Source of the DNA: Oceanicoccus sp.
GTDB taxonomy: Bacteria; Pseudomonadota; Gammaproteobacteria; Pseudomonadales; Dasaniaceae
Direction of reading: 5' to 3'
Assembly: GCF_029238675.1 (NCBI RefSeq)
Contig: NZ_JAQWFR010000007.1
Span: forward strand, 21,872 to 85,871
Length of the DNA: 64,000 nucleotides
Shown here piece by piece: positions 9,911 through 18,331 of this stretch. The first letter of the stretch is position 1; every line of letters begins with the position of its first letter. The position numbers and the translations under genes are program-made. A model generated the notes under the pieces. That model was given only the letters and a program-made list of their open reading frames with translations. It was not told where the DNA came from and ran no database searches.

Positions 9911-11740
9911 ATGGCCGGCCTTATACCCCAAAGTTTTATCGATGACCTGCTGGATCGCCTCGACATTGTCGAGGTGATAGACCGTCGTGTCAGCCTGAAA
10001 AAAAATGGCCGCAACTTTACCGCCTGCTGCCCTTTTCACGAAGAAAAGACCCCCTCCTTTAGCGTTAACCAGGAAAAGCAATTCTATTACTGCTTTGGCT
10101 GCGGCGCCGGGGGTAATGCCATCGGCTTTATTATGGATTACGAACGCATGGACTTTCCCCATGCCGTTGAAGTGCTGGCGGATACCGCAGGGTTGGAAGT
10201 CCCCCGCGAAGCCGCAGCCTTTCAGGAAGAGCCCCAACAAAAGAAAAACATCTATACCATTTTAGAAAAATGCGCCGATTTTTACCGCGAACAACTTAAG
10301 CGCAACCCACAAAAGCAAAGGGCTGTGGACTACCTGAGAAACCGCGGCCTAAGCGGCGAAATCGCCCGGGATTTTGATATTGGTTACGCTCCTCCCGGCT
10401 GGGACAACCTGCTTAAGCATCTTGGCGCCACCCAGGAAGACAAACAATTACTGATTGATGGCGGCATGCTGATAGAGAAGGAAGAAAACAACAAGCTCTA
10501 CGACCGCTTCCGCGACCGCATTATCTTCCCAATTCGCGATAACCGCGGGCGAATTATCGCCTTTGGCGGGCGGGTACTGGGAGACGACAAACCCAAATAC
10601 CTGAACTCCCCTGAAACTCCTGTATTCCACAAAAGCAAAGAGCTCTATGGGCTCTATCAGTCCCGCAAAGCCAACCGCAAACTGGAGCGACTGCTAATTG
10701 TTGAAGGCTATATGGATGTTGTCGCTTTGGCACAGCATGGTGTGACCTGGGCTGCAGCCACACTGGGTACAGCGACCAGTACCGAGCACTTAAAACGCGT
10801 GTTCCGCCAATGCCCTGAAGTCGTGTTTTGCTTTGATGGCGATGAAGCGGGCCGCAAAGCCGCAAAACGTGCACTGGAATCCGCCCTGCCCGCCATGGAA
10901 GACGGTCGGCAAGCCAGGTTCCTGTTTCTACCACAGGGCGAAGACCCTGACAGCATGGTGCGCAACATTGGTGCCAGTGACTTTGTCCGCCTGATCGACA
11001 AGGCCGAACCATTAGAAGACTATCTGTTTAACTCACAGGCTGAAGGACTGGAGCTCGGCTCACTGGATGGTAGGGCCCGCCTTAGCACTCTGGCGGCACC
11101 ACTGATCGATCAATTACCGGATGGCGTCTTTAAAGAGCTGATGATGTCCTCACTGGCCGAACGCACGGGGCTTTCACAGGACAAGCTGACCGAAATCCTG
11201 CAGCGACACCAAGTCAATAAGCAGCCGGAGCCTGCACCTGACAAGCCCGCTGCAGCTGCCAACCGGGAGATTAGCCCCGAACCCAGGCAGCGCCCGCCCC
11301 AATTTGCCAAGCAACAAGACTCCACCCGGGACCCGATTCTCTATGCGATTGCCCTGCTGCTGCACGAACCTAAAGCCGCCAGTCATGTCGCCATCCCCAG
11401 CGCCCTAAGCCGCAGCGAAGACAATAAGGCTCCCCTGCTAGCTGCCATGCTGGAATTACTCCATAAACGCCCCGATTCCACCTCCGCCATGCTGGTTGGC
11501 CACTGGTACGGCGAAGCCTGGGGGGAAACCTTGCAGCAACTACTGCAACTGGAGCAATTTATTCCTGGCTCAGATATTGAACTTGAACTCAAAGAAACGC
11601 TCCAACATCTCGAGCGTAAACATCAGCAACAACAACTTGACCATCAGGTCGACAAACTACTGGCCAAAGACTACGCCCAGCTAAACGATGATGAAAAGCA
11701 GGAGCTCAAGCGATTACTCAGTCAAAAGCACGACTTATAG
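9911..11740 (+). CDS. dnaG: DNA primase DnaG
   Basis: 609 aa. Makes RNA primers at the replication fork. N-terminal zinc finger with C40, H43, C61 and C64 (CCPFHEEKTPSF, YYCFGCGAGGNA). Central TOPRIM domain with VEGYMDVVALAQHG and the acidic FDGDEAGRKAAKRAL metal site. A Pro/Ala-rich linker (residues ~435-460) precedes the C-terminal helicase-binding domain. Next to rpoD as in most gammaproteobacteria. The ATG has only a weak upstream ribosome site. Confidence 0.98.
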   Translation: MAGLIPQSFIDDLLDRLDIVEVIDRRVSLKKNGRNFTACCPFHEEKTPSFSVNQEKQFYYCFGCGAGGNAIGFIMDYERMDFPHAVEVLADTAGLEVPREAAAFQEEPQQKKNIYTILEKCADFYREQLKRNPQKQRAVDYLRNRGLSGEIARDFDIGYAPPGWDNLLKHLGATQEDKQLLIDGGMLIEKEENNKLYDRFRDRIIFPIRDNRGRIIAFGGRVLGDDKPKYLNSPETPVFHKSKELYGLYQSRKANRKLERLLIVEGYMDVVALAQHGVTWAAATLGTATSTEHLKRVFRQCPEVVFCFDGDEAGRKAAKRALESALPAMEDGRQARFLFLPQGEDPDSMVRNIGASDFVRLIDKAEPLEDYLFNSQAEGLELGSLDGRARLSTLAAPLIDQLPDGVFKELMMSSLAERTGLSQDKLTEILQRHQVNKQPEPAPDKPAAAANREISPEPRQRPPQFAKQQDSTRDPILYAIALLLHEPKAASHVAIPSALSRSEDNKAPLLAAMLELLHKRPDSTSAMLVGHWYGEAWGETLQQLLQLEQFIPGSDIELELKETLQHLERKHQQQQLDHQVDKLLAKDYAQLNDDEKQELKRLLSQKHDL

Positions 11741-11852
11741 CCCCTTATTCATCACCATTAAGCACTCGTATAGCTGCGCCCGATACCGCTACAGCCCCCA
11801 TTTTTCAACAACCAACCGGTTATGAGGCTAGTATTTGTTCAGCATATACCGT

Positions 11853-11858
11853 TATAAT
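11853..11858 (+). promoter_or_regulatory. Possible -10 box of an rpoD-proximal promoter
   Basis: A perfect TATAAT 41 bp before the rpoD ATG in the dnaG-rpoD gap. The hexamer 17 bp upstream (AGTATT) is a poor -35, so this is a moderate call. Separate rpoD promoters are known in other bacteria. Confidence 0.35.
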
Positions 11859-11899
11859 GTCGGGCTAACTTCAGCAAACGTCCCAGTGAAAGATTGACT

Positions 11900-13696
11900 A
11901 TGAGCGATACCGAACAAAAGCAGTCTCGTTTAAAGACCCTGATTGCCAAGGGTAAAGAACAAGGCTACCTGACCTATGCCGAGGTTAATGACCACCTGCC
12001 TCAGGATATTTCCGACCCGGACCAGGTTGAAGACATCATCCAAATGATCAACGATTTGGGTATTCAGGTGTTTGAAAACGCCCCTGACGCCGATGAGATC
12101 CTACTGTCAGAAGAAGATTCCACCGATGATATCGCCGCCGCCGAAGCCGCCGCCGCCCTGGCTGCCGTTGAAACAGAAGCCGGTCGTACCACTGACCCGG
12201 TACGTATGTATATGCGTGAAATGGGAACGGTTGAACTGCTGACCCGCGAAGGCGAAATCGCGATTGCCAAACGCATCGAAGAAGGCATCCGCGATGTAAT
12301 GGCCGCCGTTGCCTACTACCCCAGCACAGTACAAGATGTTATCGACGACTATGACAAAGTAGCCACTGAAGAACGCCGTCTTGCCGATATCCTGGTTGGC
12401 TATCTTGACCCTACCGACGTAGTGCCACCAGCAGCCCAGCAACAGCAAGCCGCCGCCGCTGATGACGATGACGACACCCCTTCCGGCCCAGATCCAGAAG
12501 AAGCAAAAAAACGCTTCACCGCCATTCGCAAGCAGCAAAATAAACTCGACAAAGCGATCGACAAGCATGGCCGCTATAGCAAAGAAGCCGCCAAAGAGTT
12601 ACAAAAACTGGGCGAACTATTTAAGTTCTTAAAACTAACGCCACGTATTTTTGAGCCGCTATCGATCCGCGTTCGCTCAAAACTTAACGTTATCCGTGAA
12701 AATGAGCGCTTGATTATGGGCATCTGCATTAAGCAGGCAAAAATGTCCCGCAAAGATTTTGTTAAAGCCTTCCAGGGTTCTGAAACCAACCTTGATTGGC
12801 TGGACACACAAATCAAGGCTCATAAAGATGCAGCCCCTGCACTGGAAGCTAACCGCGAAGATATTCTTCGCGCCCAGCGCAAGATTGCCTTTATTGAAGA
12901 GCAAACTGACTTAACCATTATCGACATTAAAGAAATCAACCGTCGCATGTCGATTGGTGAAGCCCGCGCCCGCCGCGCGAAAAAAGAAATGGTCGAAGCC
13001 AACCTTCGCCTGGTTATCTCTATCGCCAAAAAATACACCAATCGCGGTTTGCAATTCCTCGACTTAATCCAGGAAGGCAATATCGGCTTAATGAAAGCGG
13101 TTGATAAATTTGAATACCGTCGCGGCTATAAGTTTTCAACCTACGCCACATGGTGGATTCGTCAGGCGATTACTCGCTCGATTGCCGACCAGGCCCGCAC
13201 TATTCGTATTCCAGTGCATATGATTGAGACCATCAACAAACTCAATCGTATCTCCCGTCAAATGCTTCAGGAAATGGGTCGTGAGCCTACTCCGGAAGAA
13301 TTGGGCGAACGCATGGATATGCCAGAAGATAAAGTTCGCAAGGTACTTAAAATTGCCAAAGAACCCATCTCTATGGAAACCCCTATTGGCGATGATGAAG
13401 ATTCACACCTGGGTGACTTTATCGAAGATAACACGATTGCCCAGCCAGTGGACTCTGCCACGGGCCAAGGCCTGCAGGAAGCCACTAAAGATGTGTTAGG
13501 CGGCCTAACTGCCAGAGAAGCAAAAGTATTACGTATGCGCTTCGGCATCGATATGAATACCGATCACACATTGGAAGAAGTGGGCAAACAGTTCGATGTA
13601 ACCCGTGAACGTATCCGCCAGATTGAAGCCAAGGCACTGCGTAAATTACGCCACCCTTCACGCTCCGATCACCTGCGCAGCTTCCTCGACGAATAA
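11900..13696 (+). CDS. rpoD: RNA polymerase sigma factor RpoD (sigma-70)
   Basis: 598 aa primary sigma factor. Region 1.1 (residues ~1-80), conserved region 1.2 ([20 protein letters not shown]), an acidic nonconserved insert (~175-210), regions 2.1-2.4 ([20 protein letters not shown], then [17 protein letters not shown]), region 3, and region 4.2 helix-turn-helix ([20 protein letters not shown]). An upstream TTG (11894) extends the frame by two codons, but ATG at 11900 gives the canonical [11 protein letters not shown] start. Last gene of the cluster; a clear terminator follows. Confidence 0.98.
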   Translation: MSDTEQKQSRLKTLIAKGKEQGYLTYAEVNDHLPQDISDPDQVEDIIQMINDLGIQVFENAPDADEILLSEEDSTDDIAAAEAAAALAAVETEAGRTTDPVRMYMREMGTVELLTREGEIAIAKRIEEGIRDVMAAVAYYPSTVQDVIDDYDKVATEERRLADILVGYLDPTDVVPPAAQQQQAAAADDDDDTPSGPDPEEAKKRFTAIRKQQNKLDKAIDKHGRYSKEAAKELQKLGELFKFLKLTPRIFEPLSIRVRSKLNVIRENERLIMGICIKQAKMSRKDFVKAFQGSETNLDWLDTQIKAHKDAAPALEANREDILRAQRKIAFIEEQTDLTIIDIKEINRRMSIGEARARRAKKEMVEANLRLVISIAKKYTNRGLQFLDLIQEGNIGLMKAVDKFEYRRGYKFSTYATWWIRQAITRSIADQARTIRIPVHMIETINKLNRISRQMLQEMGREPTPEELGERMDMPEDKVRKVLKIAKEPISMETPIGDDEDSHLGDFIEDNTIAQPVDSATGQGLQEATKDVLGGLTAREAKVLRMRFGIDMNTDHTLEEVGKQFDVTRERIRQIEAKALRKLRHPSRSDHLRSFLDE

Positions 13697-13711
13697 TCAA
13701 AGCAACAACAC

Positions 13712-13742
13712 CAAAAGCCGGCCCAAGCGCCGGCTTTTTTTT
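13712..13742 (+). terminator. Rho-independent terminator of rpoD
   Basis: AAAAGCCGGC, loop CCAAGC, GCCGGC and a run of eight T, beginning 15 bp after the rpoD stop. Strong GC stem with U-tract. Confidence 0.9.
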
Positions 13743-13746
13743 ACCC

Positions 13747-13801
13747 CGTCATTCCCGCCGCAGCCTGCCCTCGAGTGCATTTATCGGGAGCGGGAATGAC
13801 G
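13747..13801 (+). repeat. 55-bp palindromic element, subfamily B, copy 2
   Basis: CGTCATTCCCGCCGCAGCCT at the left and GAGCGGGAATGACG at the right, with AGCCTGCCCTCGAGTGC inside. Inverted relative to the copy at 9682-9736. Terminal inverted repeats match those of the 100-bp family. Confidence 0.75.
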
Positions 13802-13823
13802 ATATGGCCTCTATCACAAACCC

Positions 13824-13845
13824 GTAGGGTGGATTACAATCCACC
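13824..13845 (+). repeat. GTAGGGTGGATTACAATCCACC palindromic repeat
   Basis: Imperfect palindrome GGTGGATT-ACA-ATCCACC preceded by GTA. An inverted near-identical copy is at 19627-19648. It lies in the rpoD-cysK gap just upstream of cysK. Confidence 0.6.
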
Positions 13846-13873
13846 AATGCCCCCATCAGGACGGAGACCTGCC

Positions 13874-14839
13874 ATGACAGTCTACAAAGATATCAGCCAA
13901 ACCATCGGCCAAACCCCACTGGTCAAAATCAACCGCATCAGTGAAGGCAGCATCTTCGCCAAAATCGAAAACCGTAACCCGGCCAACTCGGTTAAATGCC
14001 GTATCGGTGCCAATATGATCTGGCAGGCAGAAAAAGATGGCATCCTGAAGCCCGGCATGGAAATTGTTGAACCGACTAGCGGCAATACCGGTATTGCCCT
14101 GTGCTTTGTCGCCGCCGCCAAAGGCTATTCCATGACTTTAGTGATGCCCCATACTATGAGCCTTGAACGCCGGCAGATTATGAAGGCACTGGGCGCCAAT
14201 ATTATTATTACCGACGCAGCAAAAGGCATAAAGCTATGCATTGAAACTGCCCGCGCCCGCGTTGCCGAAGCGCCGGAAAAGCGCTGGATGCCAAGTCAAT
14301 TTGATAACCCCGCCAATCCCGCCGTACATGAGGAGACCACCGGCCCTGAAATCTGGGAAGACAGCAATGGTGAAATCGATATCCTGATCAGCGGTGTAGG
14401 CACCGGCGGTACTATTAGCGGTATCTCCCGGTTTATCAAAAACACCAAAGGTAAGGCCATCACCTCTGTGGCGGTGGAGCCAACCAGCACCACCATGATT
14501 ACCGCCGCCAAGGCCGGTGAAGAGCCAGTCCATGCTCCTCATAAAATCCAGGGCATAGGCGCAGGCTTTGTACCTGACAACCTCGACCTTGATATGGTTG
14601 ACCAGGTCGAGCAAGTCTCCAACGAGGAAGCGATGGAGTGGGCGCACAAGCTAATGCAACAGGAAGGCATCCTGGCGGGTATCTCCAGTGGTGCAGCCAT
14701 GGCGGTTGCCGATAGAGTCTCCAAACAAGCCGGCAATGAAAATAAAACCATTGTCGTAATACTTCCGGACTCCGCTGAACGCTATTTATCCACCCCGTTA
14801 TTTGAAGACACTTTTACCGACAATGAAACGGTTCAATAA
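13874..14839 (+). CDS. cysK: Cysteine synthase (O-acetylserine sulfhydrylase)
   Basis: 321 aa PLP enzyme that joins O-acetylserine and sulfide to cysteine. PLP lysine K41 is in NPANSVKCR; the substrate loop [10 protein letters not shown] and the phosphate-binding [13 protein letters not shown] are intact. C-terminal [12 protein letters not shown] is also conserved. The frame is open 99 bp further upstream through a repeat, but GGAGA at 13863-13867 and homology fix ATG 13874 as the start. CysK versus CysM is decided mainly by overall resemblance and is not absolute. Confidence 0.93.
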   Translation: MTVYKDISQTIGQTPLVKINRISEGSIFAKIENRNPANSVKCRIGANMIWQAEKDGILKPGMEIVEPTSGNTGIALCFVAAAKGYSMTLVMPHTMSLERRQIMKALGANIIITDAAKGIKLCIETARARVAEAPEKRWMPSQFDNPANPAVHEETTGPEIWEDSNGEIDILISGVGTGGTISGISRFIKNTKGKAITSVAVEPTSTTMITAAKAGEEPVHAPHKIQGIGAGFVPDNLDLDMVDQVEQVSNEEAMEWAHKLMQQEGILAGISSGAAMAVADRVSKQAGNENKTIVVILPDSAERYLSTPLFEDTFTDNETVQ

Positions 14840-14853
14840 AGCCTGCCCCAGTG

Positions 14854-14883
14854 CTGGAACTATCTACTCCAGAACCGTATAAT
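14854..14883 (+). promoter_or_regulatory. Putative promoter of the CAU tRNA
   Basis: TATAAT (14878-14883) followed by GC-rich GCGCGAC, about 44 bp before the tRNA 5' end. The -35 (CTGGAA/TGGAAC at 14854-14860) is weak. The GC-rich discriminator resembles stringently controlled stable-RNA promoters. Confidence 0.45.
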
Positions 14884-14927
14884 GCGCGACTTCTGTGAAA
14901 CCCATGCAGAGCCAAATTTTCAAATTT

Positions 14928-15004
14928 GGGCCCTTAGCTCAGTTGGTTAGAGCATCCGACTCATAATCGGCAGGTCCCGTGTTCAAGTCACGGAGGGCCC
15001 ACCA
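14928..15004 (+). tRNA. tRNA with CAU anticodon, probably tRNA-Ile2 (lysidine-modified)
   Basis: Complete 77-nt cloverleaf with encoded CCA. Acceptor GGGCCCT pairs with AGGGCCC, D-stem GCTC/GAGC, anticodon loop CTCATAA, T-stem CCGTG/CACGG with loop TTCAAGT. The anticodon is CAU, formally Met. C4:G69 and C5:G68 in the acceptor and the overall similarity to E. coli ileX favour tRNA-Ile2, whose C34 is changed to lysidine by TilS to read AUA. Position 27:43 of the anticodon stem is T:C and does not pair. Elongator Met cannot be ruled out. Confidence 0.93.
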
Positions 15005-15045
15005 TTTTCTTATTGATTTATTAGTTTATAGATTCAGGTTTCACC

Positions 15046-15417
15046 ATGCGCATCATCCATAAGTTATTAGGTACTTTGATTTTATTGATTGATTGGTTAA
15101 CAGCACCGAAAGGTATTAAACGCCCTGAGGAAGTGCAGGCAGTCATCAATGAACAAACCAAGGCCATCACACTGTACCAATACAAAGCCTGTCCGTTTTG
15201 CGTGAAGGTCAGGCGATCAATGAAGCGCCAGTCGCTGTCTATTGAAACCCGTGATGCCAAACGCTGTGAAATGGCAAAGATTGAATTGCTGAAGGGCGGA
15301 GGAAAACTCAAAGTGCCTTGCTTAAAAGTTGTCAATGATACGGGCAGTGAAAAGTGGATGTATGAATCCAAAGACATTATCGGTTATTTGGAACAAAGAT
15401 TTAGTGAAGCTGCTTGA
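15046..15417 (+). CDS. Membrane-anchored glutaredoxin-like protein
   Basis: 123 aa. An N-terminal hydrophobic segment (residues ~5-19) is followed by a glutaredoxin fold with the redox motif C49-P-F-C52 (ACPFCVKVRR), the cis-proline loop KVPCL and the C-terminal MYESKDIIGYLEQ helix of GST-N/glutaredoxin proteins. Expected to use glutathione for thiol-disulfide exchange, tethered to the inner membrane. Monocistronic after the tRNA. Substrate unknown. A second anchored glutaredoxin is at 34143-34514. Confidence 0.85.
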   Translation: MRIIHKLLGTLILLIDWLTAPKGIKRPEEVQAVINEQTKAITLYQYKACPFCVKVRRSMKRQSLSIETRDAKRCEMAKIELLKGGGKLKVPCLKVVNDTGSEKWMYESKDIIGYLEQRFSEAA

Positions 15418-15520
15418 ATCTTGAGTTAGATACACTGTGAAAACAGTGAGGGATGAGCTGGCTTAACCCGTTGCAATATTTTCAACCACTTTGATTCCTT
15501 TTATATGTAACAAATCTTAT

Positions 15521-15613
15521 AACAAAACCTGCAACAACACCTGCAACAACACCTGTAACAACACCTGTAACAACAACCGCAACAAAGCCTGTAGCAAAAC
15601 CTGTAACAACACC
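15521..15613. repeat. Tandem 12-bp repeat (7.75 units)
   Basis: Near-identical 12-mers of consensus AACAACACCTGT tile 93 bp without a break, with variation at a few positions. It fills much of the 319-bp gene-free stretch 15418-15736 before the VPLPA-CTERM gene. One forward frame would read Thr-Thr-Pro-Val repeats to a stop, and one reverse frame Gly-Val-Val-Thr repeats, but neither has a usable start codon after its upstream stop. The remainder of the gap shows no gene. Confidence 0.85.
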
Positions 15614-15736
15614 AAATAGCTTAGCCGTTTAATTTATAAGACTTTGTTTTATAACGCCTTTATTTTTGGCAGGTTTATTGCTCCCTGAATTAACACAAAA
15701 ACTACAAAAGCTGCAAAAGCTACAAGGATAGCAATC

Positions 15737-16477
15737 ATGAAAACATTAAAACAATCTGGCTTAAAGAGCCTATTTTTAGCCTTCTTATCTCTAGCCTTAC
15801 TCACCAACGCATTAATATTCAATAAAGCCGAAGCAGCCATAGTGGTTTATAGCTTCTCCGGGTTGGTTGATGATTTAAGTGATAAAAAAGTCGACGCGGC
15901 TGATTATGGATTTAGCGAGGGAGATGTTTTTAGCGGCACTGTAACTATTGACGATGCACAACCCGACCTGGATAACGACACCGACATCGCCCTCTATGAA
16001 GGAACAAATATAGTATTTTCGTTCACTATCAGCTCATCATCAGGTGTCTTGCTGTATTCAGATAATACCCTAGCTGATGATTTTGAATTGAAGATTGAAG
16101 ACAATCATGGCAGCTCATCAAACCCTCACGATAAATTTGAAATCAAAGACAAAAGCACCAGGGCAGCGATCTCAACGATCAATGGTAATGCGCCTGTTGA
16201 CTTCTATGAATTAAAATTAAAACTTGAAGATGATCAAAATGCTGATGCATTTAGCAGTACCATTCCAACTGTAGATGGCAGTCTGGGTATTTCAAACTTC
16301 AATAAAAAACATGAGTTTGAGATAAAATTTAAATCTAGCGGCGATGAGATAAAACTGAAAGGTGATATTGTCGCTTTTGCAAGCTTGAGTGAGATATCAG
16401 AAGTTCCCATTCCGGCTTCGGCCTGGCTTTTTATCTCATCTATAATCGGACTTGTTGGAGCGAAACGAAAAAGCTGA
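15737..16477 (+). CDS. VPLPA-CTERM sorted exported protein
   Basis: 246 aa. Long signal peptide (residues 1-~34, cleavage near NKAEAA). The mature region is Asp/Ser-rich beta-type with no recognised enzyme domain. The C-terminus is a sorting signal: VPIPASAWLF at ~223-232, a hydrophobic helix and GAKRKS. This is the VPLPA variant of PEP-CTERM, processed by an exosortase; no exosortase is in the window. Tandem 12-bp repeats lie upstream. RBS AAGGA is about 9 bases before the ATG. Likely a surface or matrix protein; function unknown. Confidence 0.85.
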   Translation: MKTLKQSGLKSLFLAFLSLALLTNALIFNKAEAAIVVYSFSGLVDDLSDKKVDAADYGFSEGDVFSGTVTIDDAQPDLDNDTDIALYEGTNIVFSFTISSSSGVLLYSDNTLADDFELKIEDNHGSSSNPHDKFEIKDKSTRAAISTINGNAPVDFYELKLKLEDDQNADAFSSTIPTVDGSLGISNFNKKHEFEIKFKSSGDEIKLKGDIVAFASLSEISEVPIPASAWLFISSIIGLVGAKRKS

Positions 16478-16616
16478 AAAAATAAAAATCGAGCATTCAG
16501 CTCTACCTTTTTCTATCAGGCACAAAAATTTAATGGCTTCTTCGCAACCATGTACTGCCATATCTGGTATGATCTCGACCAGTGTTTCAAAGCTTTTTAT
16601 TTTTTGAGGTAACAGG

Positions 16617-16859
16617 GTGAGCAACAAAAACCGCTCGATTTTTAGTGACCGGCGTCTTGGCGCCGACAGGCGGGGCCAAAAGCTGCCCATGCCTGCAGAC
16701 CTTGACCGCAGAGGCAGATGCCGAAGAAACCGTCACTTTCAAGCCCAACCCTGGTGGCTGAGAATTGATTATGCGGTTGAGTTGATTAGCAAAGAAAAAA
16801 ATCTCGAGACCGAACTTCCAACAGTAAAGTTACCGGGCGAAGGCTTTCCCAATACTTGA
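16617..16859 (+). CDS. Small hypothetical Arg-rich protein
   Basis: 80 aa, not recognised. Begins GTG after GAGG (16605-16608), a well-spaced ribosome site. The N-terminal half is very basic with a repeated DRR motif (SDRRLGADRRGQ, then LDRRGRCRRNRH). The C-terminal half is acidic to neutral (WWLRIDYAVELISKEKNLET). No membrane segment. DRR-repeat leaders occur on many short proteobacterial proteins of unknown role. Confidence 0.6.
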   Translation: MSNKNRSIFSDRRLGADRRGQKLPMPADLDRRGRCRRNRHFQAQPWWLRIDYAVELISKEKNLETELPTVKLPGEGFPNT

Positions 16860-16947
16860 AGCTAAGCGTAATCGTTAGCTACGTCTTACAATAAAAATTT
16901 TTACTTATTCTTAAACCTACCAAGCTGATGGTCTTTCACCATTACCA

Positions 16948-17190
16948 CTAGTGATTAAGCTCGTTAAAAAACACTCGTCGGCTGTGAATCATTTCTTTAT
17001 AGGTTTGCAGCATGGAAAAATCAACAGTGGCTGCCCGGGCTTCCAGTGCCTCCATCTGTTTTTCCAGCTCAACTAATTCTTGCAGTAACTTTTCTTTCAC
17101 GGAATCTGTATTTTGAAGAGCAACACCACCGGCGGTTTCATGCCGTAATTCGGGTCGATTCAGATCCAAATATCCAATCGCCTTTTTCAT
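16948..17190 (-). CDS. Small hypothetical coiled-coil protein
   Basis: 80 aa from the preferred ATG at 17190. The alternative ATG at 17196 lies only three bases from the GAGG ribosome site, whereas 17190 is 9 bases away. The middle (VKEKLLQELVELEKQMEALE) predicts a coiled coil; the C-terminus is MIHSRRVFFNELNH. No recognised domain and no TM. Convergent with the DRR protein. Function unknown. Confidence 0.55.
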   Translation of the reverse strand: MKKAIGYLDLNRPELRHETAGGVALQNTDSVKEKLLQELVELEKQMEALEARAATVDFSMLQTYKEMIHSRRVFFNELNH

Positions 17191-17367
17191 TATCATTGCC
17201 TCTACGCTTGCGTCCTGTCATTCACATTTATCTGTCTGGACTGGTTAAGATCCTCTTTATGCCCAGAAAAAACAAGCAAAAACAGCGATGAAACAGTCAA
17301 TAATAGCCTGGCATGAACTTTTTAAAACGTCAGAGAATAAGAAAAATTGCTTTATTACGAATAGACC

Positions 17368-18219
17368 CTAAGAGCCAGCTCCTGCTTGAAACAGGCCCGC
17401 CCATTCCTCCGCAGTACCGCCAAGGGCATAAAAATTGGGACTCATCACCGAAGACTGGCGGTTGTACACCAGAGGGTTGAATTCAATATCGACCAGACTC
17501 CCGCCAGCCGCCTCAAGCACTGCCTGCCCCGCTGCAGTATCCCACTCACAGCAAGGAGAAAAACGGGGATAAATATCAGCAGCTCCTTCGGCCAGACGAC
17601 AGAATTTAAGCGCGCTGCCTGCGGTCACTCTTTCAACCTGTTGAAAGTGCCCTGCCAGTTTAGTGATGCAGGATTCAAACTCAGCACCGCCATAGCGACT
17701 GCTGCTGATCACACGAACCGAATCATTCAAGGCAGGTGTTGCTGCACTCACCGCAATCTCCCTGCGCCCACCACTATCAATACGCAAGGCTCGCCCTTGC
17801 TCTACAAAACCCAGATAAGCGGCCTGCTCCAAAGGGATATAAACCACCCCCAACACCGGCCGATGATTTTCAATCAGGGCAATATTAATGGTGAACTCGC
17901 CAGTGCGATCGATAAATTCACGGGTACCATCCAGAGGGTCGACTAACCAGTAGCAAGGCCATTGGCTGCGCTCGGTAAAATCCGGTAAGGCCTGCTCTTC
18001 AGATAACACCGGCCATTGTGGTGTAAGCTCCGCCAGACCTTTTAAAAAAATGTCATGGGACCGCGTATCAGCCTCTGTCACGGGTGAATCATCCAACTTC
18101 AGCTCAACAGCAACTGGCTTATCAGCACTATAGACCTCCACGATGGCGCGTCCCGCCTGCCGGCAGAGTAATAACAACTGCTCCGCTATCCGCTCTGTTT
18201 CTTGCTGCCCTATACTCAA
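17368..18219 (-). CDS. cysQ: 3'(2'),5'-bisphosphate nucleotidase CysQ
   Basis: 283 aa inositol-monophosphatase-fold enzyme hydrolysing PAP (by-product of sulfate activation) to AMP. Metal-site motifs VLSEE, then DPLDGTREFIDRTGEFTINI, and the C-terminal signature EWDTAAGQAVLEAAGG. The start appears to be TTG (18219), with AGGGG upstream; no in-frame ATG precedes the conserved region. Divergent from yrfG. Confidence 0.93.
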   Translation of the reverse strand: MSIGQQETERIAEQLLLLCRQAGRAIVEVYSADKPVAVELKLDDSPVTEADTRSHDIFLKGLAELTPQWPVLSEEQALPDFTERSQWPCYWLVDPLDGTREFIDRTGEFTINIALIENHRPVLGVVYIPLEQAAYLGFVEQGRALRIDSGGRREIAVSAATPALNDSVRVISSSRYGGAEFESCITKLAGHFQQVERVTAGSALKFCRLAEGAADIYPRFSPCCEWDTAAGQAVLEAAGGSLVDIEFNPLVYNRQSSVMSPNFYALGGTAEEWAGLFQAGAGS

Positions 18220-18331
18220 TCAATCAACCCCTGCATTGCGATTTACCCACTATAACCACATACATACCCATATTACACTTAACAAAGACCAGCCGGCCCT
18301 TCATAATCGCTTCCCCGAAAAAGGAACAGCA

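Noticed and set aside
10554..11012. 152-aa minus-strand ORF inside dnaG
   Set aside because: Antisense to conserved TOPRIM sequence, no ribosome site, no family resemblance.
12107..12568. 153-aa minus-strand ORF inside rpoD
   Set aside because: Antisense to the acidic low-complexity region of sigma-70; shadow of GC-rich codons.
13775..13873. Upstream extension of cysK through the repeat
   Set aside because: The extra sequence is repeat DNA; ATG 13874 has a good ribosome site and matches the family.
15521..15613. CRISPR array
   Set aside because: 12-bp units without spacers; no cas genes.
15649..15840. 63-aa minus ORF overlapping the VPLPA gene signal region
   Set aside because: Overlaps the real signal peptide on the other strand, no ribosome site, hydrophobicity is the mirror of the signal sequence.
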